DNA of 23,401 nucleotides from an uncultured Eubacterium sp. (GTDB taxonomy: Bacteria; Bacillota; Clostridia; Lachnospirales; Lachnospiraceae): contig CAJUHV010000060.1 in NCBI GenBank assembly GCA_910586445.1, positions 1-23,401 on the forward strand, written 5' to 3'. The notes below the pieces were generated by a model. The model was not told where the DNA came from. It saw nothing but the letters and a program-made list of their open reading frames with translations, and did not search any database. Both the position numbers and the translations under genes were made by a program. Below, in pieces: positions 15,786 through 23,113 of this stretch (positions within the stretch are counted from its first letter, which is position 1; the number at the start of each line of letters is the position of its first letter).

Positions 15786-18017
15786 CTACCCTTCCTGCAC
15801 ATCATAATACTTTTCCTTAAAGTCATCCCCAAAAATACGCATTCCCATCTTTTCGAATGCTTCACATACAGCAGAATACCTGCTGCTGTCGCATCCGCTG
15901 CCCGAAAACAGCTTATGCTTATACTGTTTTGCAGCATCTTCATACAGATACATAATGACCTTGCTCTTAAATGACTGAATAAAATAATCCCGGTCCGCTG
16001 CTTCTGCAGGCCCTGGCTGAAGCAGCTCCTGATCCAGTACACCCTCCTTTTCCAAAAGCATCTCTTTAGAATCAGGCATGTCCTGAATCAAATTTTCCGG
16101 AGTCAGATTTTCCGGAGTCAAATTTTCTTGAATCAAATTTTCTTGGGTCAAATTTTCTTGAGTCAAATTTCCCAGAGTCAGATTTTCTTGAATCAAATTT
16201 TCTTGGGTCAAATTTTCTTGAGTCAAATTTCCCGGAGTCAGATTCTCCTGATCTGGTTCACCCTTTTTTGTCCGTATCACATCCTTAGATAGAAAATACG
16301 GCCCCATCAGCTTGTCCTCGTTTACCTTATATTCATATGCCAGCTTGTCATTTAACGCTCTGCGCAGGCGGTTCCAGTCTGTAAATACCGCCTCGCTATG
16401 CTCTCCAAGCATGACCCCGCACCGAATATCTTTATCATTTTCATTAATTCCGATATATTCAAAATTCCACCGCCGTTTAAAAGCTGTGTCCATCGCAAAC
16501 ACCCCCTGGTCAGCACTGTTCATTGTGGCCCAGATAAACATATTATCCGGCAGCTGGAGCTTTGTATAAGCCTCCGGCTCACCGCCCAGCTGGTCTGCCA
16601 GATATCTGCGGATATCTTCAGAGGCATGGATTTCATATTCACTCACCCCGTTCTCATCACGGTCCAGCAGCTGAAATACATCTCCAAATACCGCAGCCAC
16701 CTTTGCCCTGTTGATTTCCTCGATTAACAGCAGATGCGGCTTTGGTGTGCTGCTCCTTCCGCTTCTGAGTGCTTCTGCATAGACGCGCATAAACGGCCCC
16801 GGCACAAACTCATACTCGATATCCCCTCCCCTGGATACAGGCTTATAGGTTCCTACAAATTGCGCATACGTATAATCTGGATGAAAAGTCACACGTTCAA
16901 ATGTACCGCCATTGCCGTCAAGCAGCTGCCTGGCATCTTTTTTAAACCGATGGCTCTTGCCTGTTCCCGGCGCGCCAAACACGATTCTGTTGCGCTCATA
17001 ACGCCTGCCGCGCGGCTGCAGCAGTTCATCTATATGCGTATAATAAACAGGCGGTATAAATACAGCCGGCTTTTCCTTTTCCGCAGAATTACGGCTGATA
17101 TCACCGTTTCCTGCATCAGAATCTTCTGTTATTCGTGCCTGATCCGTCAGCATTCCCTGCCGTTCTGATCCAGACGCACTTAGTAAAATATTCTGCTGAT
17201 TTAATTCAGAGCCACTTTGTATTACATTCTGCTCTCCTGATCCGGCTTCATTTCGTATTATATTCTGTCTTTGTAATTCAGCTTCGTTTGGCAGCATATT
17301 CTGTCTGTCTGATTCAGCTTCATTTGGCAATATATTCTGTGCTCCTGATCCAGCTACATTTCGTATTACATTCTGTACTCCCAATTCAGCTTCGCTTTGT
17401 AATATATTCTGCACTTCTGCTGCATCATTCTGCGGAACTTCCTGACGTTCCGATACAAGATCATGGATCAGCTTTCTTAATTCTTCTTCATCCTCCATAT
17501 ACGGACGGTTATCGTATTTATCCAGATAATCCCACAGGGCGTCTTTATGGACGACCGCTATAAATATCCCGAGCTTATTTGTGATCCGCTCAAATTTTTT
17601 GACCGGAACATAATCATTTGGAATAATAATCTGATTTCCAGCCCCATTTCTGACACCATTTTTCGTACCGGAAATCCACTCGATTTTTGCTTCATTACAC
17701 TCGAGGCTGAATACATAGTCTTTGTATTTTCCCACCTCATCATTGACGCCAAAACAGAAAAATTTCATATGATACTGCATGGCAAATTTCCATGCAACGC
17801 CCCTTTCATAGGCACCGCTGTCTCTTGTATCAAAGTAATTTTTCGTATTATCCTGCTTATGCACCAGAGGATATACAAAAATGACAATATGTTCACCGGA
17901 CTGCAGCTGCAGCATAATTCCCCTCTGCTTTGTATCGGGAATGTATTTTTTATCCGTGCTTTTTATGTTTAAATATCGATCCAGCGCCTCTGTCGCCTGT
18001 CTGGTCTTATATGCCAT
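15786..18017 (-). CDS. LlaJI-type restriction subunit R1, McrB-like AAA+ NTPase (743 aa)
   Basis: N-terminal domain 1-175 (probable DNA/target-binding part of LlaJI R1-type proteins), a 12-residue repeat linker (204-287), then an AAA+ module: Walker A GAPGTGKS (348-355), Walker B LLLIEE (429-434), the McrB-type signature ATMNSAD (497-503; GTP-preferring McrB has MNTAD) and arginine-finger segment FKRRW (513-517). A second repeat of pentapeptides (589-643) splits the C-terminal helical part. R1 should use nucleotide hydrolysis to translocate on DNA and activate R2. Start ATG 18017 has GGGGGA 7 bases before it; the gene follows M2 after 22 bp. The repeats make it longer than I would expect for the family. 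Family and role are secure, exact recognition site is not. Confidence 0.9.
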   Translation of the reverse strand: MAYKTRQATEALDRYLNIKSTDKKYIPDTKQRGIMLQLQSGEHIVIFVYPLVHKQDNTKNYFDTRDSGAYERGVAWKFAMQYHMKFFCFGVNDEVGKYKDYVFSLECNEAKIEWISGTKNGVRNGAGNQIIIPNDYVPVKKFERITNKLGIFIAVVHKDALWDYLDKYDNRPYMEDEEELRKLIHDLVSERQEVPQNDAAEVQNILQSEAELGVQNVIRNVAGSGAQNILPNEAESDRQNMLPNEAELQRQNIIRNEAGSGEQNVIQSGSELNQQNILLSASGSERQGMLTDQARITEDSDAGNGDISRNSAEKEKPAVFIPPVYYTHIDELLQPRGRRYERNRIVFGAPGTGKSHRFKKDARQLLDGNGGTFERVTFHPDYTYAQFVGTYKPVSRGGDIEYEFVPGPFMRVYAEALRSGRSSTPKPHLLLIEEINRAKVAAVFGDVFQLLDRDENGVSEYEIHASEDIRRYLADQLGGEPEAYTKLQLPDNMFIWATMNSADQGVFAMDTAFKRRWNFEYIGINENDKDIRCGVMLGEHSEAVFTDWNRLRRALNDKLAYEYKVNEDKLMGPYFLSKDVIRTKKGEPDQENLTPGNLTQENLTQENLIQENLTLGNLTQENLTQENLIQENLTPENLTPENLIQDMPDSKEMLLEKEGVLDQELLQPGPAEAADRDYFIQSFKSKVIMYLYEDAAKQYKHKLFSGSGCDSSRYSAVCEAFEKMGMRIFGDDFKEKYYDVQEG
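16089..16253 (-). repeat. 15-bp tandem repeat in R1 (pentapeptide xQENL, 60-bp higher order)
   Basis: Eleven 15-bp units encode DQENL, TPGNL, TQENL, TQENL, IQENL, TLGNL, TQENL, TQENL, IQENL, TPENL, TPENL. Four-unit blocks repeat with a 60-bp period and differ at only a few bases between 16141-16190 and 16201-16250. All unit lengths keep the frame. Confidence 0.95.
17157..17408 (-). repeat. 36-bp tandem repeat in R1 (12-residue linker repeat)
   Basis: Seven 12-residue units beginning N(I/V/M)(L/I) and ending in Q (for example NILQSEAELGVQ, NIIRNEAGSGEQ), plus a partial eighth (GMLTDQ). The bases ATATTCTG recur every 36 bp on the plus strand. Units are degenerate, so the array is older than the 15-bp one. 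Confidence 0.9.
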
Positions 18018-18039
18018 ATGATTTCCCCCGCATCCGTTT

Positions 18040-19302
18040 TTACAATTGTTCTTTTATTGAAGCACCCCGCAGGAATAAATCGTAAACCGCCTCCGCCAGC
18101 TGCTTCGAAAACTGCGGTGGTACGGCGTTGCCGATCATCTTGTAAGTATCCACATTGCTCCCGTAAAAAATATAGTCATCCGAAAATGTCTGCAGCCTTG
18201 CTGCCTCCCGCACCGTAATCGTACGCAGCTGCGCCGGATCTGGATGAATATGCCGCAGCCCGTCTTTGTACAGATGTGCCGGAATCAGGTTGCTTGGTTC
18301 GTTCCACCGGAGCACGTGATACTTATGTACATTGGATTTCCTGCCTGTCTTTTGTGTATACAGATCTTTGAGCGCCTGCGCGGAGACATATTCATTCCTG
18401 CCGGACTCTATATCCTTTGTCAGCAGCTCAAATATGCCCATATCCCGCCTGCTCTGCCATCTCGCCACATGATTGGGCACAAACGGCTGCGGCAGTGAAT
18501 GAGACAGCTTTCTGCCCTGATACCGCCTCTCCTGCATTTCATTTTTCAGCGGATATAATCCCGGCAGGTCTTTGATCGCATCTGCCACAGTCTTTTTCTT
18601 TTTTACTTTATATTTCGGCAGTATATCGGCATAAAAATCTTCTACCATTTTAAGACACTGCTCTTCGCCAAACGTGCTTTTATGAAGCCCCAGAATAATC
18701 ATCCTCTTACGGTTCTGCGGCACGCCGTATTCGGTAAAATCAATCACGGCTTTTTTTAAATCAGGCAGTACCTGATAGCCTGCCTGATCAAAGCTTTCTT
18801 TTATAATCTCAATAATCGGGCGGTCGCCCGGCTTCGCGCTCAAAATACCCGGCACATTTTCAAATACAAACGCACACGGCCGATATCTGCTGACCACTTT
18901 TAAATAGCTCTCAAACAAATAATTCCGGTAGTCGTCCCGCATGCCGTTTTCGTCCCTGACACGGCCTGCAATCGAATAAGCCTGACAGGGCGGGCCTCCG
19001 ATAATCACGTCAATGCCGCCGGCCGCTTTAATGAGCGGGTCAAGTCCGCCCGAAGTACCATATTCATCATCATCCCAGCCGCTGCACAATTCCTCCGTGC
19101 GCTGGATGTCAAACCGCAGCACCCTGCTCTCTGCATCTGTGTATTTCCACTTTTCCTTTAACCGGACAGCCAGATTGCTGCATGGTGCTTTTTCCCATTC
19201 AACAGCCGCAACTGTCTCGTAATGGCCGGACTGCTCAAACCCGTCCATCAGCCCGCCGCACCCGGCAAATAAATCAATTGTATTGATCTTTTTTACGTCC
19301 AT
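18040..19302 (-). CDS. DNA cytosine-5 methyltransferase M2 of the LlaJI-type system (420 aa)
   Basis: C5-type DNA methyltransferase: motif I DLFAGCGGLMDGF (10-22), motif IV GGPPCQAYS with catalytic C106, motif VI ENV (148-150), motif VIII QNRKR (196-200), a target-recognition stretch about 215-335, motif IX TVREAARLQTF and motif X GNAVPPQF (from 391). It transfers a methyl group from S-adenosylmethionine to cytosine and protects one strand of the target. I place the start at ATG 19302, with GGGGAG 7-8 bases before it, so that it overlaps the end of M1 by 29 bp; an in-frame ATG at 19359 would add 19 residues but has no comparable site. In LlaJI the two methyltransferases are needed because the target is asymmetric (GACGC); the target here is unknown. 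Confidence 0.93.
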   Translation of the reverse strand: MDVKKINTIDLFAGCGGLMDGFEQSGHYETVAAVEWEKAPCSNLAVRLKEKWKYTDAESRVLRFDIQRTEELCSGWDDDEYGTSGGLDPLIKAAGGIDVIIGGPPCQAYSIAGRVRDENGMRDDYRNYLFESYLKVVSRYRPCAFVFENVPGILSAKPGDRPIIEIIKESFDQAGYQVLPDLKKAVIDFTEYGVPQNRKRMIILGLHKSTFGEEQCLKMVEDFYADILPKYKVKKKKTVADAIKDLPGLYPLKNEMQERRYQGRKLSHSLPQPFVPNHVARWQSRRDMGIFELLTKDIESGRNEYVSAQALKDLYTQKTGRKSNVHKYHVLRWNEPSNLIPAHLYKDGLRHIHPDPAQLRTITVREAARLQTFSDDYIFYGSNVDTYKMIGNAVPPQFSKQLAEAVYDLFLRGASIKEQL

Positions 19303-20377
19303 CCTGTTTCTCCCCGCCTTTTTGATCAGACGATATGATTTCCAGCAGCGTCTCTCCAAGCGCCTGCCCTAACAGCGGCGGTACGGCATTGCCGACCTGC
19401 CGGTTCTGCTGCGTCCTTGTGCCGGTAAACACAAAATTATCCGGGAATGACTGCAGCCTTGCATTTTCCCGAATCGTCGGCACCCTGTTATATTTATAAT
19501 GAAAATGGTTTCTATGCCCCGTATCAATCGTCCTGGACGGCTTATTTCCATCATACCTTGTCCACGCCTCGTTAAACCTGCGGCTCTCTCCCCATCCCGG
19601 CGGAAGATCCTTATAATTGCCGCCTTCCGGCACCAGGGCAATCGTATCTTTTACCATCTGTGTATGATTGGTCGCAACATGATTATACAGTACGTCCATA
19701 TTCCCTCTCATAAGCTTTTGATAATCTGACTGCGGCTCACATGTGTATGTATCGACTTCCTGTCCCAGCTCCCCGACTCTGGACGGCAGATCACCGATCG
19801 CCTCTTTGCACGTCCTATATTTTTCCGGCTCAAAACGCGGCAGAGGCAGCTTCGGCTTCCCATACTTTTTTTTGACGCCCATAAAAATAAGCCTTTTTCT
19901 CAGCTGGGGTACACCAAAATCAGCCGCGCATAAAATATCTGAATCGACATTGTAGCCCATCTTTTCAAACCTTCGAATAATCTCGTCCCTGATCTGCCCT
20001 TTATACAGTGTCTTCATGCCGGGTACATTCTCAATAATAAATCCTTCCGGCTCAAAACGCTTGACCATCTCGATAACAGCCAGATACAGCTTATTTCTCT
20101 TATCATCAAAATTCCTGGGCCCCGTTAACGAAAATCCCTGACAGGGCGGCCCTGCAATAATCACATCTATTTTCCTGCCTGCCGCAATCTTTTTTATTTC
20201 ATCATAGGTCTCCTGCTTTGACAGATCCGCATTTAAAACAGCCGCTCCATTATGATTTTTTTCAAAAGTATTTAACGCTGCCTGATCATTGTCCACACCG
20301 ACCAGAATATCAAATCCTGCATCCATAAAGCCTTTGGACAATCCGCCGCAGCCAGCAAATAAATCTATCGCATTCAT
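19274..20377 (-). CDS. DNA cytosine-5 methyltransferase M1 of the LlaJI-type system (367 aa)
   Basis: First gene of the restriction operon. C5 methyltransferase motifs in order: I DLFAGCGGLSKGF (5-17), IV GPPCQGFS with catalytic C79, VI ENVP (116-119), VIII QLRKR (158-162), short target-recognition region (about 190-290), IX NARLQSFPD and X GNAVPP (329-334). GGAG is about 9 bases before ATG 20377. The short lysine-rich tail after residue 350 is encoded in the overlap with M2. Being first in the operon favours early protective methylation before the nuclease subunits are made. It differs clearly from M2 in sequence, so the two are not a recent duplication; each presumably methylates one strand of an asymmetric site. 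Confidence 0.94.
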   Translation of the reverse strand: MNAIDLFAGCGGLSKGFMDAGFDILVGVDNDQAALNTFEKNHNGAAVLNADLSKQETYDEIKKIAAGRKIDVIIAGPPCQGFSLTGPRNFDDKRNKLYLAVIEMVKRFEPEGFIIENVPGMKTLYKGQIRDEIIRRFEKMGYNVDSDILCAADFGVPQLRKRLIFMGVKKKYGKPKLPLPRFEPEKYRTCKEAIGDLPSRVGELGQEVDTYTCEPQSDYQKLMRGNMDVLYNHVATNHTQMVKDTIALVPEGGNYKDLPPGWGESRRFNEAWTRYDGNKPSRTIDTGHRNHFHYKYNRVPTIRENARLQSFPDNFVFTGTRTQQNRQVGNAVPPLLGQALGETLLEIISSDQKGGEKQDGRKKDQYN

Positions 20378-20402
20378 CTGTTATTCTCCGTTACCAATCT
20401 AT

Positions 20403-20466
20403 TATTCATGCTGCCATTCATTCATGCCGCTATTCATGCCGCTATTTATGCTGCTATTCATGCTGC
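20403..20466 (-). repeat. 12-bp tandem repeat in the leader of the restriction operon
   Basis: Five units of GCAGCATGAATA or one- to two-base variants (minus strand), at 20403-20414 and 20419-20466, with four extra bases (20415-20418) after the first. They lie in the transcript leader between the predicted start of transcription (near 20490) and the M1 start codon. Confidence 0.9.
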
Positions 20467-20480
20467 AATACCGACTTCAT
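20454..20480 (-). CDS. Possible 8-codon leader peptide before M1
   Basis: ATG at 20480 opens MKSVLQHE then TAG at 20456-20454. AAGGG lies six bases before it. The stop falls inside the first 12-bp leader repeat. Transcription is predicted to start at about 20490, so the ribosome site would be at the very 5' end. This is a weak call based only on spacing; it may be chance. Confidence 0.25.
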   Translation of the reverse strand: MKSVLQHE

Positions 20481-20496
20481 AATACACCCTTATAGC

Positions 20497-20525
20497 ATTT
20501 TAACTGCCAGTACGATATTTTTCAA
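20497..20525 (-). promoter_or_regulatory. Promoter of the restriction-modification operon
   Basis: TTGAAA (20525-20520) and TAAAAT (20502-20497) are separated by exactly 17 bp on the minus strand. Just upstream, GAAACAT occurs twice (20558-20552 and 20544-20538) with a 14-bp period, a possible regulator site. The promoter is back to back with that of BlaI-M56 module 2 (-35 at 20561). Confidence 0.65.
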
Positions 20526-20560
20526 GTAGAAATAAAATGTTTCATCCTTCCATGTTTCTA

Positions 20561-20615
20561 TTGACATGCGAGACTATATGATGTAGTCTGTATTAAAGAC
20601 CACAATGTATGGTCT
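20561..20615 (+). promoter_or_regulatory. Promoter and double operator of BlaI-M56 module 2
   Basis: TTGACA at 20561-20566 is followed by two dyads: AGACTA-N7-TAGTCT (20571-20589) and AGACCA-N7-TGGTCT (20597-20615), 26 bp apart centre to centre. The second ends 20 bases before the start codon. The number and spacing of dyads match module 1 (25 bp), but the half-sites face the other way (AGAC outermost here, GTCT outermost there), so the two repressors may not cross-regulate. Confidence 0.75.
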
Positions 20616-20635
20616 GTGAAAGGAGGAGCAGACAA

Positions 20636-20998
20636 ATGACAGAAATACGATTAGGTGTAATTGAATCACGCTATGCCGATATGATCTGGGCACATGAGCC
20701 GGTTACTTCATCCGAACTGGTAAAAATGACCGCGGCAGAATTCAACTGGAAGAGAACTACGGCACATAATGTGCTGCGCAGGTTAATTGACAAAGGGCTG
20801 TTTCAAAATCAAAACGGAGTCGTAACAGCTATGATTTCCAGAGATGAATTTTATGCCCGCCAGAGCAGGAAATATGTGGAAGATACCTTCGACGGTTCCC
20901 TTCCGGCATTTATTGCCGCATTTATACAGGGTTCAGCCATTTCATCCGATGAAGCGGCTGCCATCCGCAGGATGATCGACCAGGCAGAGGAGCGATAA
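20636..20998 (+). CDS. BlaI/MecI/CopY-family repressor, module 2 (120 aa)
   Basis: Winged-helix repressor with the same architecture as module 1: LGVIESRYADMIWAHEPVT at the N-terminus, WKRTTAHNVLRRLIDKGLF recognition region (about 37-55), ISRDEFYARQSRKYVEDTF then GSLPAFIAAF in the dimerisation part. Start chosen at ATG 20636 because AGGAGGA (20621-20627) is 8 bases away; an upstream in-frame ATG at 20609 would lie inside the second operator. The stop is two bases before the M56 start, so the pair is translationally coupled. Its divergent neighbour is the restriction operon, separated by 258 bp that hold both promoters. Confidence 0.92.
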   Translation: MTEIRLGVIESRYADMIWAHEPVTSSELVKMTAAEFNWKRTTAHNVLRRLIDKGLFQNQNGVVTAMISRDEFYARQSRKYVEDTFDGSLPAFIAAFIQGSAISSDEAAAIRRMIDQAEER

Positions 20999-21000
20999 AT

Positions 21001-23010
21001 ATGAGTACTGTTTTCTTACAACTATTAAACATGAGCATTACTGCCGGCTGGCTGATTCTGGCAGTTTTATGCATCAGGCGTATATTTAGAAAGCTTCCCA
21101 AATGGGCAGCCTGCTTACTGTGGGCAGCTCCGGCATTCAGGCTGATCTGCCCGTTTTCCATCGAAAGCCCGTTCAGCTTACTGCCAAGTACCGAACCCAT
21201 CAAAATCAGCACCACTTTAGAAGGAAACACTCCAAATTACATACCTTCCATAGACAGCCGGCTGACTATCGTAAAAAACACGATAAACCCAATGCTGTCA
21301 GAGACCTTTGCCTATAATAAAACAGAGCACACACCACCGTTACAGGCTGCCGCTTCTATCACCGGCCTGATATGGGTCTGCGGTATGATCGTATTGTTTC
21401 TTTATGCAGCTTACAGCATCATAAGGCTGCATATGCTCGTAGCAGAAGCAGTATGCGTCAAGGATCGCATTTATATATGCGATACTGTAAAATCACCATT
21501 TATTTTAGGCATAATCAGACCAAAAATATATGTTTCTTCCGCCTTGACAGAACACGAAATGCGTTATATCCTCGCACACGAATCTGCCCATCTTAAAAGA
21601 AAAGACCACTGGTGGAAACTGCTGGGATATCTGCTGTTGTGCCTTTATTGGTTTCATCCCCTATGCTGGGCAGCATATGCTCTGTTCTGCCGGGATATCG
21701 AGCTGGCGTGTGATGAAAAAACAGCCCGGCAGATGACTTTTGCCGAAAAGAAGGAGTATTCTAAGGTGCTGTTGTCCTGTGCTGGGAAAAAAAGCCTGCT
21801 CATGGCATATCCGCTGGCTTTTGGAGAAGCAGGGATAAAAGAACGGGTGAAATCCATATTAAATTACAAAAAGCCGACACTATGGATTATCCTGACATCT
21901 GCCGCAGTATTTGTGATCTTAGCAGCCTGTTTTTTGACAAATCCTGCAAAAAAAGACACCGGAGACATCCTCTCGTCTAGACAGCAGCCTGATTATGAAG
22001 CGTCTGGCAAAAACAGCGCCGATTCTTCTCAGGCAGATGATCCACTCCTAAATGAAACAGATTCTTTTCAGGCAGATCACCGAACCCAAAATGAAACTGA
22101 CTCTTTCCAAGCGGATGATCCTGCCCAAACCAAAACAGATTCTTCACAGCCGGATGATCCTGCCCAAAATAAATCAGATTCTCCACAGGCGGATGACCCT
22201 GCCCAAAATAAACCGGATTCTCCACAGGCGGATGATCCTGCCCAAAATAAATCGGATTCTTCTCAGGCAGATCATCCAAAAGAAGCTGCACCCGAAAACG
22301 TCTCTGCGCTTTATACGCAGCCCAAACCCGGCAGAGTATGTATCGGCGTACAGCCTTCTATGCTGAGGGAGTACCATACCTATTACTACATTCCTACAGG
22401 CAGCGAACAAAAACAGCTGTCAGCGCAGCTAAATGCGCTGGATTTCAAAGCAATGCCGGAGGATCACAGCTTTAATGGGCACAAAGAAACCGGATGGCAG
22501 ATTGTTTATAATGATCAAACGATTACATGCTTTGAAGACGGATTGTTATACTGCACTTCTTACGATAATAAAAAAGGCATGATGGAATTTATTACAGAAG
22601 CGCCTGAGCTATGCAGCTATATACAGATCATGTTAGCAGAAAACATCGGTTATCAGGCTTATGATATTTCGAATATAAAAGATATCGTATCTGCCAGACT
22701 GGATGTTAACTCGCTGTCAACAGGAGGAAAATTCTACAGTCAGACCATAACAGACACAGAAATACTGCAGAAGTTTGAACAATGGTTTCAAAATGCAGAA
22801 TATATTTTAGGCGGAGCCGACTGTGGAAATCAGCAGGCCTGTCTGGAGCTGACGCTGTCGGATGGCGAAATTGTAAAATTGTCCATGGCTACAGACAGCT
22901 GTCCGAATTTCTGCATAAACGGCATTGCCTATGATTACCGCCCGGTATCTAACTGGGATAACCGTGAGTTTTTTAAATGCTTTTCAAAAATACCATGGAA
23001 CACGCCCTAA
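21001..23010 (+). CDS. M56 (BlaR1-type) membrane metallopeptidase with Asp/Ser/Gln repeat and unfamiliar sensor domain, module 2 (669 aa)
   Basis: M56 protease core: membrane segments near 12-28, 35-50 and 117-140, SPFILGIIRPKIYVS (165-179), zinc site HESAH (193-197), third ligand E234 in DIELACDE, and a membrane segment at about 290-312 ending at ACFLTNP. Outside the membrane comes a low-complexity stalk of 13-residue repeats (341-426), then a unique domain (about 440-669) with several cysteines (for example in GGADCGNQQACLE). I see no SxxK or KTG motif of a penicillin sensor. The expected role is signal-dependent proteolysis leading to inactivation of the partner repressor. The ribosome site GAGGAG is inside the end of the repressor gene. 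Confidence 0.88.
   Translation: MSTVFLQLLNMSITAGWLILAVLCIRRIFRKLPKWAACLLWAAPAFRLICPFSIESPFSLLPSTEPIKISTTLEGNTPNYIPSIDSRLTIVKNTINPMLSETFAYNKTEHTPPLQAAASITGLIWVCGMIVLFLYAAYSIIRLHMLVAEAVCVKDRIYICDTVKSPFILGIIRPKIYVSSALTEHEMRYILAHESAHLKRKDHWWKLLGYLLLCLYWFHPLCWAAYALFCRDIELACDEKTARQMTFAEKKEYSKVLLSCAGKKSLLMAYPLAFGEAGIKERVKSILNYKKPTLWIILTSAAVFVILAACFLTNPAKKDTGDILSSRQQPDYEASGKNSADSSQADDPLLNETDSFQADHRTQNETDSFQADDPAQTKTDSSQPDDPAQNKSDSPQADDPAQNKPDSPQADDPAQNKSDSSQADHPKEAAPENVSALYTQPKPGRVCIGVQPSMLREYHTYYYIPTGSEQKQLSAQLNALDFKAMPEDHSFNGHKETGWQIVYNDQTITCFEDGLLYCTSYDNKKGMMEFITEAPELCSYIQIMLAENIGYQAYDISNIKDIVSARLDVNSLSTGGKFYSQTITDTEILQKFEQWFQNAEYILGGADCGNQQACLELTLSDGEIVKLSMATDSCPNFCINGIAYDYRPVSNWDNREFFKCFSKIPWNTP
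22021..22278 (+). repeat. 39-bp tandem repeat in M56 module 2 stalk
   Basis: Six full units and a partial seventh of DS(S/P/F)QADDPAQNK(S/T/P). The three 3'-most full units are almost identical at the base level, whereas the 5' ones are more diverged, which points to recent expansion at the 3' side. Unit length keeps the frame. Confidence 0.95.
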
Positions 23011-23018
23011 AATCTAAC

Positions 23019-23046
23019 AATAGAAAGCACGCTGGAGCTTTCTATT
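23019..23046. other. Perfect 10-bp inverted repeat after M56 module 2
   Basis: AATAGAAAGC and GCTTTCTATT around an 8-base loop, nine bases after the M56 stop. There is no U-tract on the plus strand, so termination by it alone is doubtful; the next hairpin may complete the job. Confidence 0.6.
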
Positions 23047-23052
23047 GACATG

Positions 23053-23092
23053 AAAAAAGAACCCCCGGTATTATCAAAGATACTGAGGGTTC
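23053..23092 (-). terminator. Intrinsic terminator of etfA
   Basis: On the minus strand GAACCCTCAGTAT pairs with ATACCGGGGGTTC (23092-23059, with two mismatches), followed by six T residues (23058-23053), 22 bases after the etfA stop. The position directly after a stop codon makes this a firm call. Confidence 0.9.
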
Positions 23093-23113
23093 CTATTATG
23101 CTTTTTATGCTTT

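Noticed and set aside
16089..16253. CRISPR-like regular repeat pattern
   Set aside because: The repeat is contiguous without unique spacers and is in frame inside an AAA+ gene.
19303..19359. Earlier ATG for M2
   Set aside because: It would add residues before motif I that the family normally lacks, and GGGGAG stands before ATG 19302.
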